Positions 32,642 through 43,275 of a DNA stretch of 64,000 nucleotides are shown piece by piece. The notes under the pieces were generated by a model. The model had not been told where the DNA came from and ran no database searches. It saw only the letters and a program-made list of their open reading frames with translations. The translations under genes were made by a program, and so were the position numbers. Source of the stretch: Diphasiastrum complanatum (taxonomy: Eukaryota > Streptophyta > Lycopodiopsida > Lycopodiales > Lycopodiaceae); assembly GCA_029204225.1 (NCBI GenBank), contig CM055094.1:68408536-68472535 (forward strand), given 5' to 3'. Each line of letters begins with the position of its first letter. Position 1 is the stretch's first letter.

Positions 32642-33975
32642 ACAGACATTGTTCTCGGGAGAGATTGGCTCTACAGTTTAGGACCTTCCCTCCATAGAAA
32701 TTATCAGGAGAACACCCTCAGCTTTCAGCATAAAGGCCGAGAGATCCAGCTGCATGGGGAGCATGATGTTCCCAACAGCCCTATGGTCTGAAGTTCAGAG
32801 CTTTGTCAGCTAATCGGAGACGACAACCACCAGGTATTCTTATGTGACTTTCAGTTTATTCCTGAAGTTTCTATTTCCAGTTCTTTACAACAGAAAATCA
32901 GTAAATTAAAATCTTTATTGTCTAAATTTAAAGATGTGTTTTCTAAAGATTTGCCACATGGTTTGCCATCTAGCAGAGAGGTAGATCATGTAATAAACCT
33001 AGTACCAGGTACAGCACCTATTTCTAAACCTCCGTATCGGGTCAGCCGAACAGAGGATGAAGAAATAACTAGGCAGTTAACAGATTATCTTGGGGAAGGC
33101 CAAATTCATACTAGTAGTTCACCATGGGCCTCACCAATCCTTTTGGTGAAAAAGAAAGAGGGGTCTATGCATCTTTGTGTAGATTATGGAGCCCTCAATA
33201 AAGTCACAATCAAGAATAAGTACCCTATGCCTCGTGCAGACGAATTGTTTGATCGACTCGACGGGGCTAAGTTTTTCAATAAAATAGACCTTAGATCGGG
33301 ATATCATCAAGTCCGTATAAAATCGGAAGATGTCCCGAAAACAGCCTTTAGGACTCGTCATGGCCATTATGAGTTTAAGGTGATGCCATTTGGGCTCACA
33401 AATGCTCCAGCTACCTTTATGACCTTGATGAACAGTGTCCTCAGACCATACTTGGGTAAGTTTGTAGTCGTATTTTTAGATGACATCCTTGTTTATAGCA
33501 AAATGAGGAAGGAGCATCTAAAACACCTCAGAAAGGTGCTTCGACTGCTCAGAAAGCATAAGCTTTATGCTAAAGAATCCAAGTGTGAATTCTTCGTTGA
33601 AGAAGTAGCTTATTTGGGTCACATTATCTCGGCAGATGGGATTAAGATGGACCCGAATAAGGTTAAAGCCATACTTAGTTGGCTGAGACCTCAAAATATT
33701 TTGGAACTTCAGATCTTTCTTGGTTTGGCGGGATATTACAGACGATTTGTCAAGGAATATGCTCAGATAGCAGTTCCCATGACAAATCTTCTTAAGGGGA
33801 AGGGAAAGGAGTTTATTTGGGAGTCCACACAGTAGGAGAGCTTTGATGCTCTCAAAACAACTTAGCTACATCACCAGTTTTAAAAGTCGTCGATCCCAAT
33901 CAGCCATTTGTGGTCGAAACAGATGCTAGCGACTTTGCAGTTGGTGCTGTGATAACTCAGGGTGGACGACTTCTT
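32642..33975 (+). pseudogene. Gypsy protease end, reverse transcriptase and RNase H start
   Basis: Continuation of the outer gypsy element after the nested insertion. Protease resumes with RTDIVLGRDWLYSLG, offset by one base from the left part. The frame at 32918-33835 is an almost complete reverse transcriptase: [65 protein letters not shown], the catalytic [11 protein letters not shown], and [16 protein letters not shown]. After the stop at 33833 the sequence reads into RNase H (FVVETDASDFAVGAVITQGG) and then ends near 33970. Integrase is absent. Confidence 0.9.
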
Positions 33976-35220
33976 TAAACCTGTAGTGTTTTCACCAGTA
34001 GTTAGTTACTTGTTTTCCCGAAGGTTCATAACGCAGTTGTCTATTCTTCGTGAGCATTCCTTACTTTATAATACTCAACAAACACGTCTTCTCAAGAGAA
34101 TCATTATATTCCAAGCATTCTTCATACAGCTTCCTTTATAGTAATCATCACTGTAAGATTATCAGTTATCAAAGGCAGATAGCATCATAGGTTTATCATA
34201 CTAACCAAGCATACAACTGGAGCCACTATATGTGGCAAACTACAGCCAATCGAGTGTAGAGATAGCATGTACATCATCAACATTTATGCTGTTACTTCTG
34301 GTTTTTAGGAAACCACATGAAGGGAGAGGGGTCCATCGCATTTTTGATGGCCACCAACCTTAAAAAATGTGTGGAGCATTGCATATAATCATAGCCATTA
34401 ATCGCAGGTAGTATCGCGATCTATTAGTCATCAAAAAGCGCTGGCCAGCGGCCAATCTCTCATCAGAGAAGGCGCTGGCCAGCGACCACTCCATTATCAT
34501 ATGTGTACACCAAAATGTAATGATTATCATCATGTGCTAGTTTGCTGTCCAGCGCCTAGCTTAAGCATGAAAAGGTTTGTATAATACCTGTGAAAGTACC
34601 CACTCTCTTTGAGTCAGCGCTTGATTGTAGAGGTATCCAACAAAAGTTTGCAAGCCATAACTTGCTATTAAACCACAATATTCATAGCAAACTGTGAGCA
34701 TTCTTTCTACACAACAAAGCTTAGCAAATGCCTACCTTTAACAGCGAGTTACTATTATACCAAGTCATCGATAGTATGCTTACCTCTGTTTGCAGTATCG
34801 TTCACACGATTATTCTTCCAGGGACATTCACAGGCCTTCTCTTCTCCAATCATCAACAATCACGGTAGAGAAGAAAACCGAGAGAGCAAGTGCGAGGGAG
34901 AGAGAGAGCCAGAGAGCAGGAAGAGTAAAAGAATAGGGTTGTGTAATCTCCTTATTTATAGAAACCAGAGCACACTTAGGTGCACTAAGTGTAGATTATT
35001 GCTCACCATTAGATTGAATGTCCATAATGTGCATAAATCCTGGCCATTGAAGGATTTCCAATTTTTCCACCATTTTAAAAAAAAAAAACTTTTATTTGTG
35101 TGGGGTCTTCCAACATAGTAAAGCATTTTTAGGCACCCCTGTGAATCTGGTATGTACAAGACAAGCTTCTCGCAAAACCTCGTGGAGCGAATAAAGTAGT
35201 ATATGTATGCAACAAAGCCC

Positions 35221-35261
<41 letters not shown>

Positions 35262-35480
35262 ATGTGAGGTGGTATGTAAGTGCGTGAGGGTGAGTGAGTA
35301 ATTGAGCGCGTGCTTATGTGAGTGAGTGCGCTTGTGGTATCCATGTGAAGTGGTGGTAAGTGTGTTGCGTTGCCTTGTTTACCAGTTATGTCATGTGATT
35401 GCTGTAAAGATCCCAGTAATTAGAGAGCTTGTTGTATGCTCAAGCTGAGATTTTGACTCATAGCATATAATATGCTCTTC
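33976..35480. other. Upstream region of the B3 gene, no exon found
   Basis: I searched this stretch for the missing first exon of the B3 gene (the usual Phe-Phe-Lys start of a B3 domain) and did not find it. It contains two perfect CGCTGGCCAGCG palindromes (34439-34450, 34473-34484), a purine-rich stretch near 34860-34925 and a (GA)n tract at 35223-35258. A TTTATAGAAA word at 34955 is the only TATA-like sequence I noticed. Confidence 0.4.
35223..35258. repeat. (GA)18 microsatellite
   Basis: An uninterrupted GA tract of 36 bases, about 240 bp upstream of the first recognised B3 exon. Confidence 0.98.
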
Positions 35481-35496
35481 GTGTGCAATGTTTCAG

Positions 35497-36402
35497 CAAC
35501 TTCCGATTTCTTTTGTACAACGGCTTGGTGTTACTGAAACAAGCTGTGTTATTTTGGAAGGACCAAGTGGGCAGGAGTGGGAAGTTGACTTGTCAGGTAC
35601 TAAAGATTGTTCGGTTGCCTTTAAAAGAGGCTGGAAGGGATTTGCAACAGCCCACAACCTCAAAAGAGGGGACCTACTTGTTTTTTGGATGATTTCGGAG
35701 TCGCGTTTCTTGGTTCGAATGTTTGACCAAACTGGTTGTGGGAAGACTGCAAAGCTTGATGGTAAAACCAAATCAAACCTTGAATCCAGTCATATAGCTG
35801 ACAGTGTTCGAGGCAAAAAGCGAACAGGAATCCAGGCTCAGTTCACTGAAGAAATGACTGCCTCCAAAAGGAATTGCAAAAAGCAAGTTAACACTGAGAA
35901 AAGTGAAATAGATCTGAAGAGCATCAAAACTGAGGAACACACACTAGAAAACAATGAAGGTAACATGTGCAGCCATAAAGCATTCAAGTTTAAGGTAAAA
36001 GAAGAGGCAGACAGTGAAGATGCTGCGCACATTCAAAGAGCACTTATAAAGGAAAGCCCAATAACATCAGACCAACCACGTGAGTTCAGATTCTTCAGAA
36101 CTAAAGTGAACATGGTTTCAGACAGGCCATTGGCTGCAAAGAATGATAACACCAAGAACTTAAGAGATCAGGAAGAGCATGAAATAAAAGAAAAGAAAAG
36201 CAATATTGCAACTAATGGTAGGAAGGCGTTGACATCTAGACCAAAGAAAGTGTACATCACAGAGACTTTCATATCACAAAGACGCATTGTCAGCAAATCA
36301 GAGAGGAAAAAGATAGTACAGAAAGCAGAATCTTTCAAGTCGAGTAATCCTTTTGTCGTGATTTCTATGAAGGAATCACATGTTTATCGAGGCTTCTGGT
36401 TG
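35497..36402 (+). CDS. B3-domain DNA-binding protein, first recognised exon
   Basis: The exon begins at an acceptor (TGTTTCAG before CAACTTCCG, AG at 35495-35496). The ATG at 35488 lies in the acceptor itself and is probably not the start. It ends at a strong donor (TTG before GTAAGT, 36403). It encodes the first B3 domain without its first strand: LPISFVQRLGV, GQEWEVDL, FKRGWKGFATAHNLKRGDLL, RFLVRMFDQTGCGK. A charged Lys/Glu/Ser-rich linker of about 190 residues follows, then the start of a second B3 domain (NPFVVISMKESHVYRGFWL). B3 domains bind DNA in the major groove, and two-B3 proteins of this shape are plant nuclear factors of the REM-like group. The missing N-terminus implies at least one upstream exon that I could not find. 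Confidence 0.8.
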
Positions 36403-36895
36403 GTAAGTTTTATTCTGGATGTTCTCCTTAATGTTAATTTTTTTCTTAGAATGAGACTATTACACCGTTTAAAAACTGGAAATTTACGCATATGCCATTT
36501 TTGTTCAGCTAAAGTGTTAGTAGACTAATCAAGTTTATTTCAACAGCACTAATACATATGCTGATAAGAAATGGCACCTTTCAGGAGGCTAACAATCAGT
36601 GTTTCCAGCCAACTTAATTAGCCAATTCGTCTCGTTCGAACCGATTCACCAGGCCAGTTCGCACCAACTAACTTGTCCTGGCCTGTTTGAATTGGAAATA
36701 TACTACTACTAGTAACTAGTGAGTTTGTGACCCATGCAGTGATTGTCTACATGTTTGTGCATTGAAATTTGAGAGTCTAAGACTGGTAGTCTGGCTAGCA
36801 TTGAGCAATTTGAGCTGCGAGCAAAAACTTATGCAGTTGAACAAACATGAATGATTTTAGTAGATACATCATACTAGTAGCTTGTGACTACATAG

Positions 36896-36952
<57 letters not shown>
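36896..36952. repeat. (CT)28 microsatellite
   Basis: An uninterrupted CT tract just 5' of the LINE. A shorter TCTCTCTCTC lies directly after the LINE tail at about 38810, so the LINE may have inserted into CT-rich sequence. Confidence 0.97.
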
Positions 36953-36953
<1 letters not shown>

Positions 36954-36974
36954 ACCAATCTGTCATCTTCGGTC

Positions 36975-38812
36975 TCCCCACATCGTGATGCACCAACCTT
37001 TTACACCCTATCCTCAAAGCCGGGGATCCTTTGATTGTCGACAACTACCGCACTATTATGATCAGTCATACTATGGCCAAGCTATATGGATCAGTTTTAC
37101 AGTCTATTGTCAGCTCACGGGCAGAGACAGAGGGGTTACATGCTATGGGACAGGCAGGTTTTCGTGCTGGCTACTCCACGGCTGACCAGATATTCATCTT
37201 GAGATGCATTATTGAGGAGGCTAAGTTCAGAAAGCAGAGGGTTTATTGTTGCTTTGTGGATTTTCGCAAAGCCTTTGATTTCGTTCCGAGACACCTTTTA
37301 CTCCAGCGCTTAGCATCGCTTGGCTTTTCTCAGGAGATCATTGTTGCATCGTCACATTGTACGAGAGAGTGCTGGCCCGTTTTCGAGATGGTGATGGATG
37401 GTCCTCTTACATTCATAGTACAGTGGGAGTTAAGCAGGGATGTCCTTTGTCCCCTACTCTCTTTGCTCTATATATTGATGATCTTGAGCGGATTATTAGG
37501 GAGGAGGGTGGAGATGGTTGTCCGTTAGCAGATATGATTATCCCTATTCTACTGTATGCGGATGACGTGATACTTCTATCGAGATCCGCATCTGGGCTTC
37601 AGCAGCACCTTGATGCTTTATATACTTTCTGCCAGACATGGGGTTTGATGGTGAACATTGGTAAGACTAAGGTCATGGTGTTCAACACCAATCGATAGCA
37701 TATGAGAGACACAGTGTTCTACTATGATGGGCTTCCACTGGAGATAGTAGCCTCTTATACCTACCTAGGTGTCCTTTTTACTAATCCATTGCTCACTTTT
37801 AGACCAGCTGCACTGTCTAGGCTCCGCAAGGGGCACTCTGCTCTTGTCCAGATGGAGAGGTTTTCCTCTATTTACTATGTACATGATCTTGATACGCGCT
37901 ATCGCCTTTTTTCTGCCACTGTCTCCCCGGTGGCTCTATATTCAGCAGAGACGTGGTGTCCTGGCCTGTCCAGAGATACTTGGAGTGATATTTCACGTTT
38001 GCAGATCCTTATGCTTAGCCGGATGATCTGTGCGAAGCAGTCAGTTCCCCATGATATCACACTGGCAGAGTTTGCCTCACCACCACTGATTGTCGAGGCT
38101 ATATTTCGGATTATCACATTCATTCATAGAGTCTCGAAGCTTGATACGGATTTGTCAGTGCTGCTCTCTATAGGAGATTGAGGATGAGTTCCATTTTATT
38201 TTCCGATGTCCAGCCTACTATGAGACCAGAGGCAAATACCATTGCTTATACAGAGATACTCCACTCACACTTGATTCTTTCCTTGCCTTCTCAGATGCGA
38301 GATGTGTTGGTTTATTATTGCGAGAGATGTTTACTCTGAGATCTTCCTTTTTATTGGATGTTTCTGAGGTGGATCATAGCCAGTCCCACATTAGGCACTT
38401 TTTCAGAAGAGGGTTAGAGATGAGACTTCTGACAGTGAGATAGACATTCCAATACGACGATCGAAGCTCCAGCATCCTCTTCGCTCCTCCAGGCCCAAGG
38501 CTCTTCACCGGAGGCCAACGCCTGCTTCTCACCATATCACACAGTGTTTTATATCCACTTAGCCAGTTAGCTAACTTATTTCAGTTTTCTCTTTCCCTCT
38601 GTGTAGCTGGTGGTTAAGCTACTGATATTTTACCCTCGACAGAGCTGGAGGTTAAGCTTTGTTTTTCTCTCTGATTTCTAGTGCTGGTTTAGCTGTTAGG
38701 AATAAGTCCTACATGGACAATGCTCCTTCTTTTTTGATGTACTTTCTACTTGTCTTATGTGCCCTCGGGTACTTGACAGACATTAATATAATATAATTCT
38801 AATTCTAATTCT
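36975..38812 (+). mobile_element. 5'-truncated LINE retrotransposon
   Basis: Non-LTR reverse transcriptase without the upstream endonuclease. The 3' end is a short TTCTAA repeat (about 38785-38808) typical of a LINE tail rather than poly(A). It lies in sense orientation inside the B3 intron. There is no LTR or PBS. Confidence 0.85.
37000..38460 (+). pseudogene. LINE reverse transcriptase
   Basis: The frames in order read: DPLIVDNYRTIMISHTMAKL, GQAGFRAGYSTADQIFIL, VYCCFVDFRKAFDFVPR, then after a frameshift near 37350 GVKQGCPLSPTLFALYIDDL, the catalytic ILLYADDVILLS, and MVNIGKTKVMVFN. A stop at 37696 is followed in frame by the thumb/C-terminal region (YTYLGVLF, TRYRLFSATVSPVALYSAE). A final zinc-finger-like segment (EFHFIFRCPAYY, about 38185-38220) lies in another frame. 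The YADD active site is intact, but the frameshift and stops kill the copy. The nearest relatives I can recall are non-angiosperm plant LINEs; that is memory, not a search. Confidence 0.85.
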
Positions 38813-39962
38813 CTCTCTCAAGAATGCCAAAGTCCAACTGCATGAATCATTAGCGGACAAAAAGTGATAAAACTTCAAACACAAATTACACTCAAAACTC
38901 GAATCATGATAAAATATTAAAACTAGTAATCAACAATAAATCAGGGCATTTTTTTCTTTTTTCTGATTCAAGCTGGCTCTGAACAACAGTACGAGGTTAT
39001 TTGATGCTGAAGACACTGGTTTTTCACCAGCTCGTCAAATTTTCTCTCTCGGGTTGGAAATGATTATAAAACAAGAAGCAATGGAGCAATGCATGCCAAG
39101 CCACTTGTGGAGGTAAGTGCAAGTGGCCTCAATTTGGAAGAAAAAAGTGTAGCAATGAATCTCATTGGATAGAACTTTATATGGGGGCTAAGCGAATGTA
39201 CCAAATGCTGGTATACATGCCACATAGGATGCCACGCATGGGTAATTCCAACATTTTGTTGAAAGGTGGTGAGGCTACTTGAGGTGCCTCAACAATTGGG
39301 AGGTCAATATTTGGCCCTCCTATTTATTGGGCTCCTTTGTGAAACCACCCATAGTACAATGTGGTGTGCTAGAAATTTTTATGTGGGTAATATATTCACT
39401 AGGACTTTTTTTTCGAAAAAGAAATGAGGTTGTGTTAAGGAAAATCCATGCGCCTACATGCAAAACATGTACGTAGTTCCCTCCTATTATTTTACCTTGT
39501 GTATTTGAAAGCACAATTATTTGAAATGCTAGGCTTTTAAGTTATTTAGGCCATTAGAAAGCCATGTGTTTAAGTGGAAGGGAATAGGAAGGACTTTAGA
39601 AAGCAGTAAAGAGTAATAAAGGTGCTACAACCAAACATAGTTAGCATGTGTTGAAATTTGTCCCATAAAAAGGTACTAGTTCTTATTGTGAAAGTAGAAC
39701 ATTGCAGTAGAGACTACTTCCTTACCAGATCCATCCAATTGCAAATCGTGATTCGATGAAACTATAATCTATTGAGTTCACAAGTCTAACCTAATTTCAA
39801 AACCACATGATTTTTATTTCATCTCTTTGTTTTTGAAAGTCGATTATCGAGTCAGAGGGAGAGGTGTTGGGCAATGTTGAAGTAGATTTTAGAATTATTG
39901 CACTAGGAAGTTCTAGCTAGTTAAACTCTTACGAAGTATGCTCGGCTAACCTAGACCGCGAA

Positions 39963-40670
39963 ATTAGGAGTGAGTTTGCAGATGTGTTTAGGGATGATTT
40001 GCCATCCACATTACCACCTAATAGGAATGTTGAACAAGATTGAGCTTATTCCCAGATCCTGTCCTGTAAATAGACCACCTTATAGAATGAGTTTGAGAAA
40101 GGAAGAGGAGGTGAGGAAGATGCTAGAGGACTATCTTGCACATGGGCAGACTAGGCCTAGCTTCTCACCTTTTGCCTCACCGATCACTCTAGTAAAGAAA
40201 GAGGACGGATCTTGGCGTACGTGTCTGGATTATTGAGGCCTTAATAAGATTACTATTAAGCATCGATATCCTATGATGCTCTTCATGATGCTAGTGTATT
40301 TAGTAAGATAGACTTAAAGAGTGGGTATCATTAGGTTAGAGTTCGTGAAGAGGATGTTCATAAAACTGCCTTCTGAGCTCGATTGGTCATTATGAGTATC
40401 TTGTGATGCCCTTTGGTTTAACTAACGCCCCAGCTACATTCATGACGTTGATGAATGATGTACTTAGACCGTATATGGGTAAGTTTGTTGTAAATTTTAT
40501 TGATGATATTTTAACTTACAATGCAGGCGAGGCCAAGCATGTGGCCCACCTTAGGATTGTGTTGTCTACCTTGAGGGAAAACAAATTGTTTGCTAACGCA
40601 AAAAAGAGCGAATTTTTTAAAAAGGAAATTCAGTATGTAGGTCATATTGTGATGTTGATGGAGTAAGACC
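39963..40670 (+). pseudogene. Gypsy reverse transcriptase, degraded
   Basis: Recognisable blocks are VNRPPYRMSLRKEEEVRKML, FASPITLVKKEDGSW, then an in-frame TGA at 40234 and frameshifts, [17 protein letters not shown], and a catalytic block VVNFIDDILTYN where the outer gypsy copy has [11 protein letters not shown]. The copy ends with AKKSEFFKKEIQYVGHIV. It is related to, but distinct from, the reverse transcriptase at 32918-33835. Confidence 0.85.
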
Positions 40671-40819
40671 GGATCCTAAGAAAGTTGTTGTGATCGTTGC
40701 GTGGCCTGTGCCAGCTGATTTAACAGGATCCTTAGTGTAAGAGAGTGGAGCTTGAGGTGAGTCATGGCTACACACAGTCTCAGGAGGAGACCTCTAGTCC
40801 CTTTGCTTGCACTTATCTT

Positions 40820-41777
40820 AAATATACCATAGAAAATGGTTTGGTTAAGAGAAATGGCAAATTTCTCATTCCAGCTTGTGAGGAGCTGCGTAGGAGAATC
40901 TTGCATCCTTGTTAATGGATAAGCTTGAGGTGCGGTTGAGAGTGAGAAGTATTAATCACCCTGAAACAGATGGTCAAACAGAGAGAGTTAACCAAACCAT
41001 GGATGACATGCTTAGGGCGTACGTAAGTGCTAAGCAAACGCAATGGGAGAAATATTTGCCATTGTTGGAGTTTGCTTACAATGATAAAGAATACTTCTAC
41101 TAAAATGAGTCCTTTCGAGTTGAACTATGGTTTTAGGCCAGCTAGTCCAATTACTGTTGGGATGCTTCATAGTGTTGTTGACTTTCTAACTCACATGGTA
41201 CAAATGCTTGAGTTAGCCAAGAAAAATGTGAAACAGGCGTGCAAAGACATTTGTTGATCGAGATCGCACACCAAGAGAGTTCGAGGAAGGAGACACAGTG
41301 TTTCTTCTGATTCCAAGGGACTCAATTTCTCTTAAGACAGGGAAGTGTTACAATTTATCTCCGCGTTATTGTGGACCTTGGAAAATAGTTAAAAAGCTTA
41401 ATGATGTTGCTTATAAATTAGCGTTGCCTCAGGATTGTAAAGTTCATCCTATTTTTCATGTTTCACGCTTAAAGAGGGTTTTACATGAGGGTGATAACTT
41501 GCTAATTGATGGACTTGTATTGTTTCAGGAGCATGGAGAGGTGATGCACGGACCTGACAGAGTATTGGACCGGAGAGAGAGATGGCTTAGAAACCCTCTG
41601 ATCCGTGAGTACTTGGTTGCATGGCATGGTAGACCTCTCACAAATGCACTTGGGAGACCGCGCACGCTTTGCATGCATAATACCCTTCTTTTACCATCGC
41701 GGACGATGTTCCTTGAGGAGGGAGGGAATGTTATGTACTTATATTCTTGCCTCAGGGTGAACACGTCGGACTTGTAA
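40820..41777 (+). pseudogene. Gypsy integrase C-terminal half and chromodomain
   Basis: A trace of the integrase N-terminal region ([15 protein letters not shown]) is followed after a deletion by the Glu block [19 protein letters not shown], then MSPFELNYGFRPASP, VAYKLALPQ, IFHVSRLKRV. A chromodomain-like segment near 41535-41660 (RVLDRRERWLRN, YLVAWHGRP) ends the frame. The first two catalytic Asp residues are missing because of the deletion. Confidence 0.8.
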
Positions 41778-42240
41778 ATTGTATATATCAAAATGGCTCA
41801 CATCGGCCTGTAGTGTTTTGTAAAAAATGTAAATAGCAGGTTTTTGGTAACTTGTTGTCCTGCTTATATTTGGTATAGGGTATTGGGTCTTAATTTAGGA
41901 GAGTTGGCTTGTCAACGGGACACGTGTCATATGCTCATTGGACACTAGGTCCAGTGCATGTCGTCGGATGGTGCTCCTACTCGCTTGCCAATGTGTCAAG
42001 ATACTGCCAAGTGGCAAGTGTCGATTGTGCATGGGGCTTGTCATGTGTCGACATTAGGAAAGGGTTAGGGTTAAGTGGGTGCTTGAGGATTATGTATAAG
42101 TGAGCCTAGAGAGAGGAATTCCTAATCATAATCTATGTAGCAGGTGGCTGGGAGGAGACTTAGCAGTAGTGCTTTTTGTGTTTATGTTTGTAGCAAGCTT
42201 GCCATGTACTTTGAAGAGAAATAAATAAAGCGGATATTTG
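41729..42240 (+). repeat. Putative 3' LTR of the intronic gypsy relic
   Basis: It begins TGTTATGTAC immediately after a purine tract and follows the chromodomain stop region, the expected place for a 3' LTR. No second copy exists in the window, so the right boundary is a guess. Confidence 0.5.
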
Positions 42241-42754
42241 GTGCCTACTTTGGTGGGCTTTAAGTTGAATTCAAAGAGCTTTGTGATATGATTGCTCAAG
42301 GTGGCCGCCTATGCAAATAGAAGCTTGGAAAAATGCAATCACTCTCCCCCTAGCAGACCTATAGCCAATCCTAGCAACATTAATCACTCAAAATGATGCA
42401 CTATCTCTCAAAGAAAGCAAAGAAAAAAGGGTGAAAAAACACTTCAAGAAGTTGCTTTGCTTGCAAATCTCCACATAGTCACTCTTGCCCTCTTCTATGT
42501 GCTACAATCACTTTCCACGCATCATGGCCTTCACATAGAGTGCTCATATAAGCTGCTCGGCCTCCTAGTCCTCTTTCCATAAGCTCTTCATCTCTCCTGC
42601 GTTGGAAATTGGGCCTTCGCAGGTCCTAAAAAAGAAATCAGTTTCTTTTTTGGGACAGGCTTTTGGGGTTCCAGAACACAGTGTTCCGAAATGTGGGGTC
42701 CCGAAACGGGATTCTGTGAATGAAAGACGTGATAGTAACTGATAAGTGTTTCCA

Positions 42755-42818
42755 CCCGGTTCAGAATCGACCTTTTCAGAATCATAAGAATCGACATGAA
42801 TCGTGGTTCTGAACCGGG
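42755..42818. repeat. Inverted repeat, 12-bp perfect arms
   Basis: CCCGGTTCAGAA (42755-42766) and its exact complement (42807-42818) flank a 40-bp loop that contains a second smaller pair (AATCG words). It uses the same GGTTC/GAACC vocabulary as the 22-kb hairpin element. Confidence 0.85.
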
Positions 42819-43004
42819 CCCATCCCGAAAGAAACGAATCGGCAAAAAAAAATTCTTGCATTTTTTCTATGTAATTATAGAAAACATGTCAAGTTATATC
42901 AATACTATCTAAAATGTTCTCAAATCTTATAAATAGTAGATTGCTACTGAATACATGCATTTGAAAGTTCGATGTTGCTTGTAAAAAGCTGAAGCCAACC
43001 ATAG

Positions 43005-43105
43005 TTGTAGGCCACGTTCCGGAACGCGATTGTGAATTCTCGTTAGGGTTTCCCGGATCGCAAATTTTTTTTTTTTTTGAAAAATTGCCAATATGGGTAT
43101 CATGT
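43005..43105. repeat. Compact reverse copy of the 22-kb hairpin repeat
   Basis: Read on the minus strand it has the same left edge (GATACCCATATTGGCA, A-run, TTTGCGATCC) and right edge (ATCGCGTTCCGGAACGTG) as 22056-22650. It lacks the hairpins and minisatellite between them. CGTTCCGGAACG at 43015-43026 is a perfect 12-bp palindrome. Confidence 0.7.
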
Positions 43106-43139
43106 GAAAGGATATCAAAAAGCAATTGCTATGCAGATC

Positions 43140-43275
43140 TGTTGCTTGGTTTCAGATGGCTGCAGGCTACATTCATCAAATCTGGACACCAGTAGATGGT
43201 TTCAGATGGCTGCATTTTCAGATGGTTTCGGAAATCTGGACATCAGTAGATGGTTTCAGATGGTTTCAGCTATTC
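43140..43275. repeat. ~52-bp tandem repeat in B3 intron
   Basis: Units start GGTTTCAGATGG and contain AAATCTGGACAYCAGTAGAT. There are two full copies and a third partial one. A short open frame across it is incidental. Confidence 0.85.

Larger units (their letters stand above)
24000..33975 (+). mobile_element. Ty3/gypsy retrotransposon, interrupted by a nested element
   Basis: A plus-strand gypsy element begins with an LTR whose 3' end is near 24621 (GGATCTATTACA). A PBS follows at 24623, then an untranslated leader, gag (25504-26640), protease (26800-27013) and, beyond the nested insertion at 27014-32636, the rest of protease, reverse transcriptase and the beginning of RNase H. Similarity stops near 33970, so integrase and the 3' LTR are missing. 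The left LTR start is not resolved; 24000 is only a rough edge. In-frame stops at 25678, 26407 and 26791 show decay. Confidence 0.8.
39963..42240 (+). mobile_element. Ty3/gypsy chromovirus relic, internally deleted
   Basis: A 5'-truncated pol starts at reverse transcriptase (EFADVFRDDLP near 39970). RNase H and the integrase core are lost. The relic resumes with the integrase zinc region and C-terminus, then a chromodomain, a polypurine tract (GGAGGAGGGA region, 41716-41726) and a 3' LTR starting TGTTATGTAC at 41729. The LTR's right edge is not resolved; an AATAAATAAA word at about 42222 may be its polyadenylation signal. It lies in the B3 intron in sense orientation. Confidence 0.8.
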
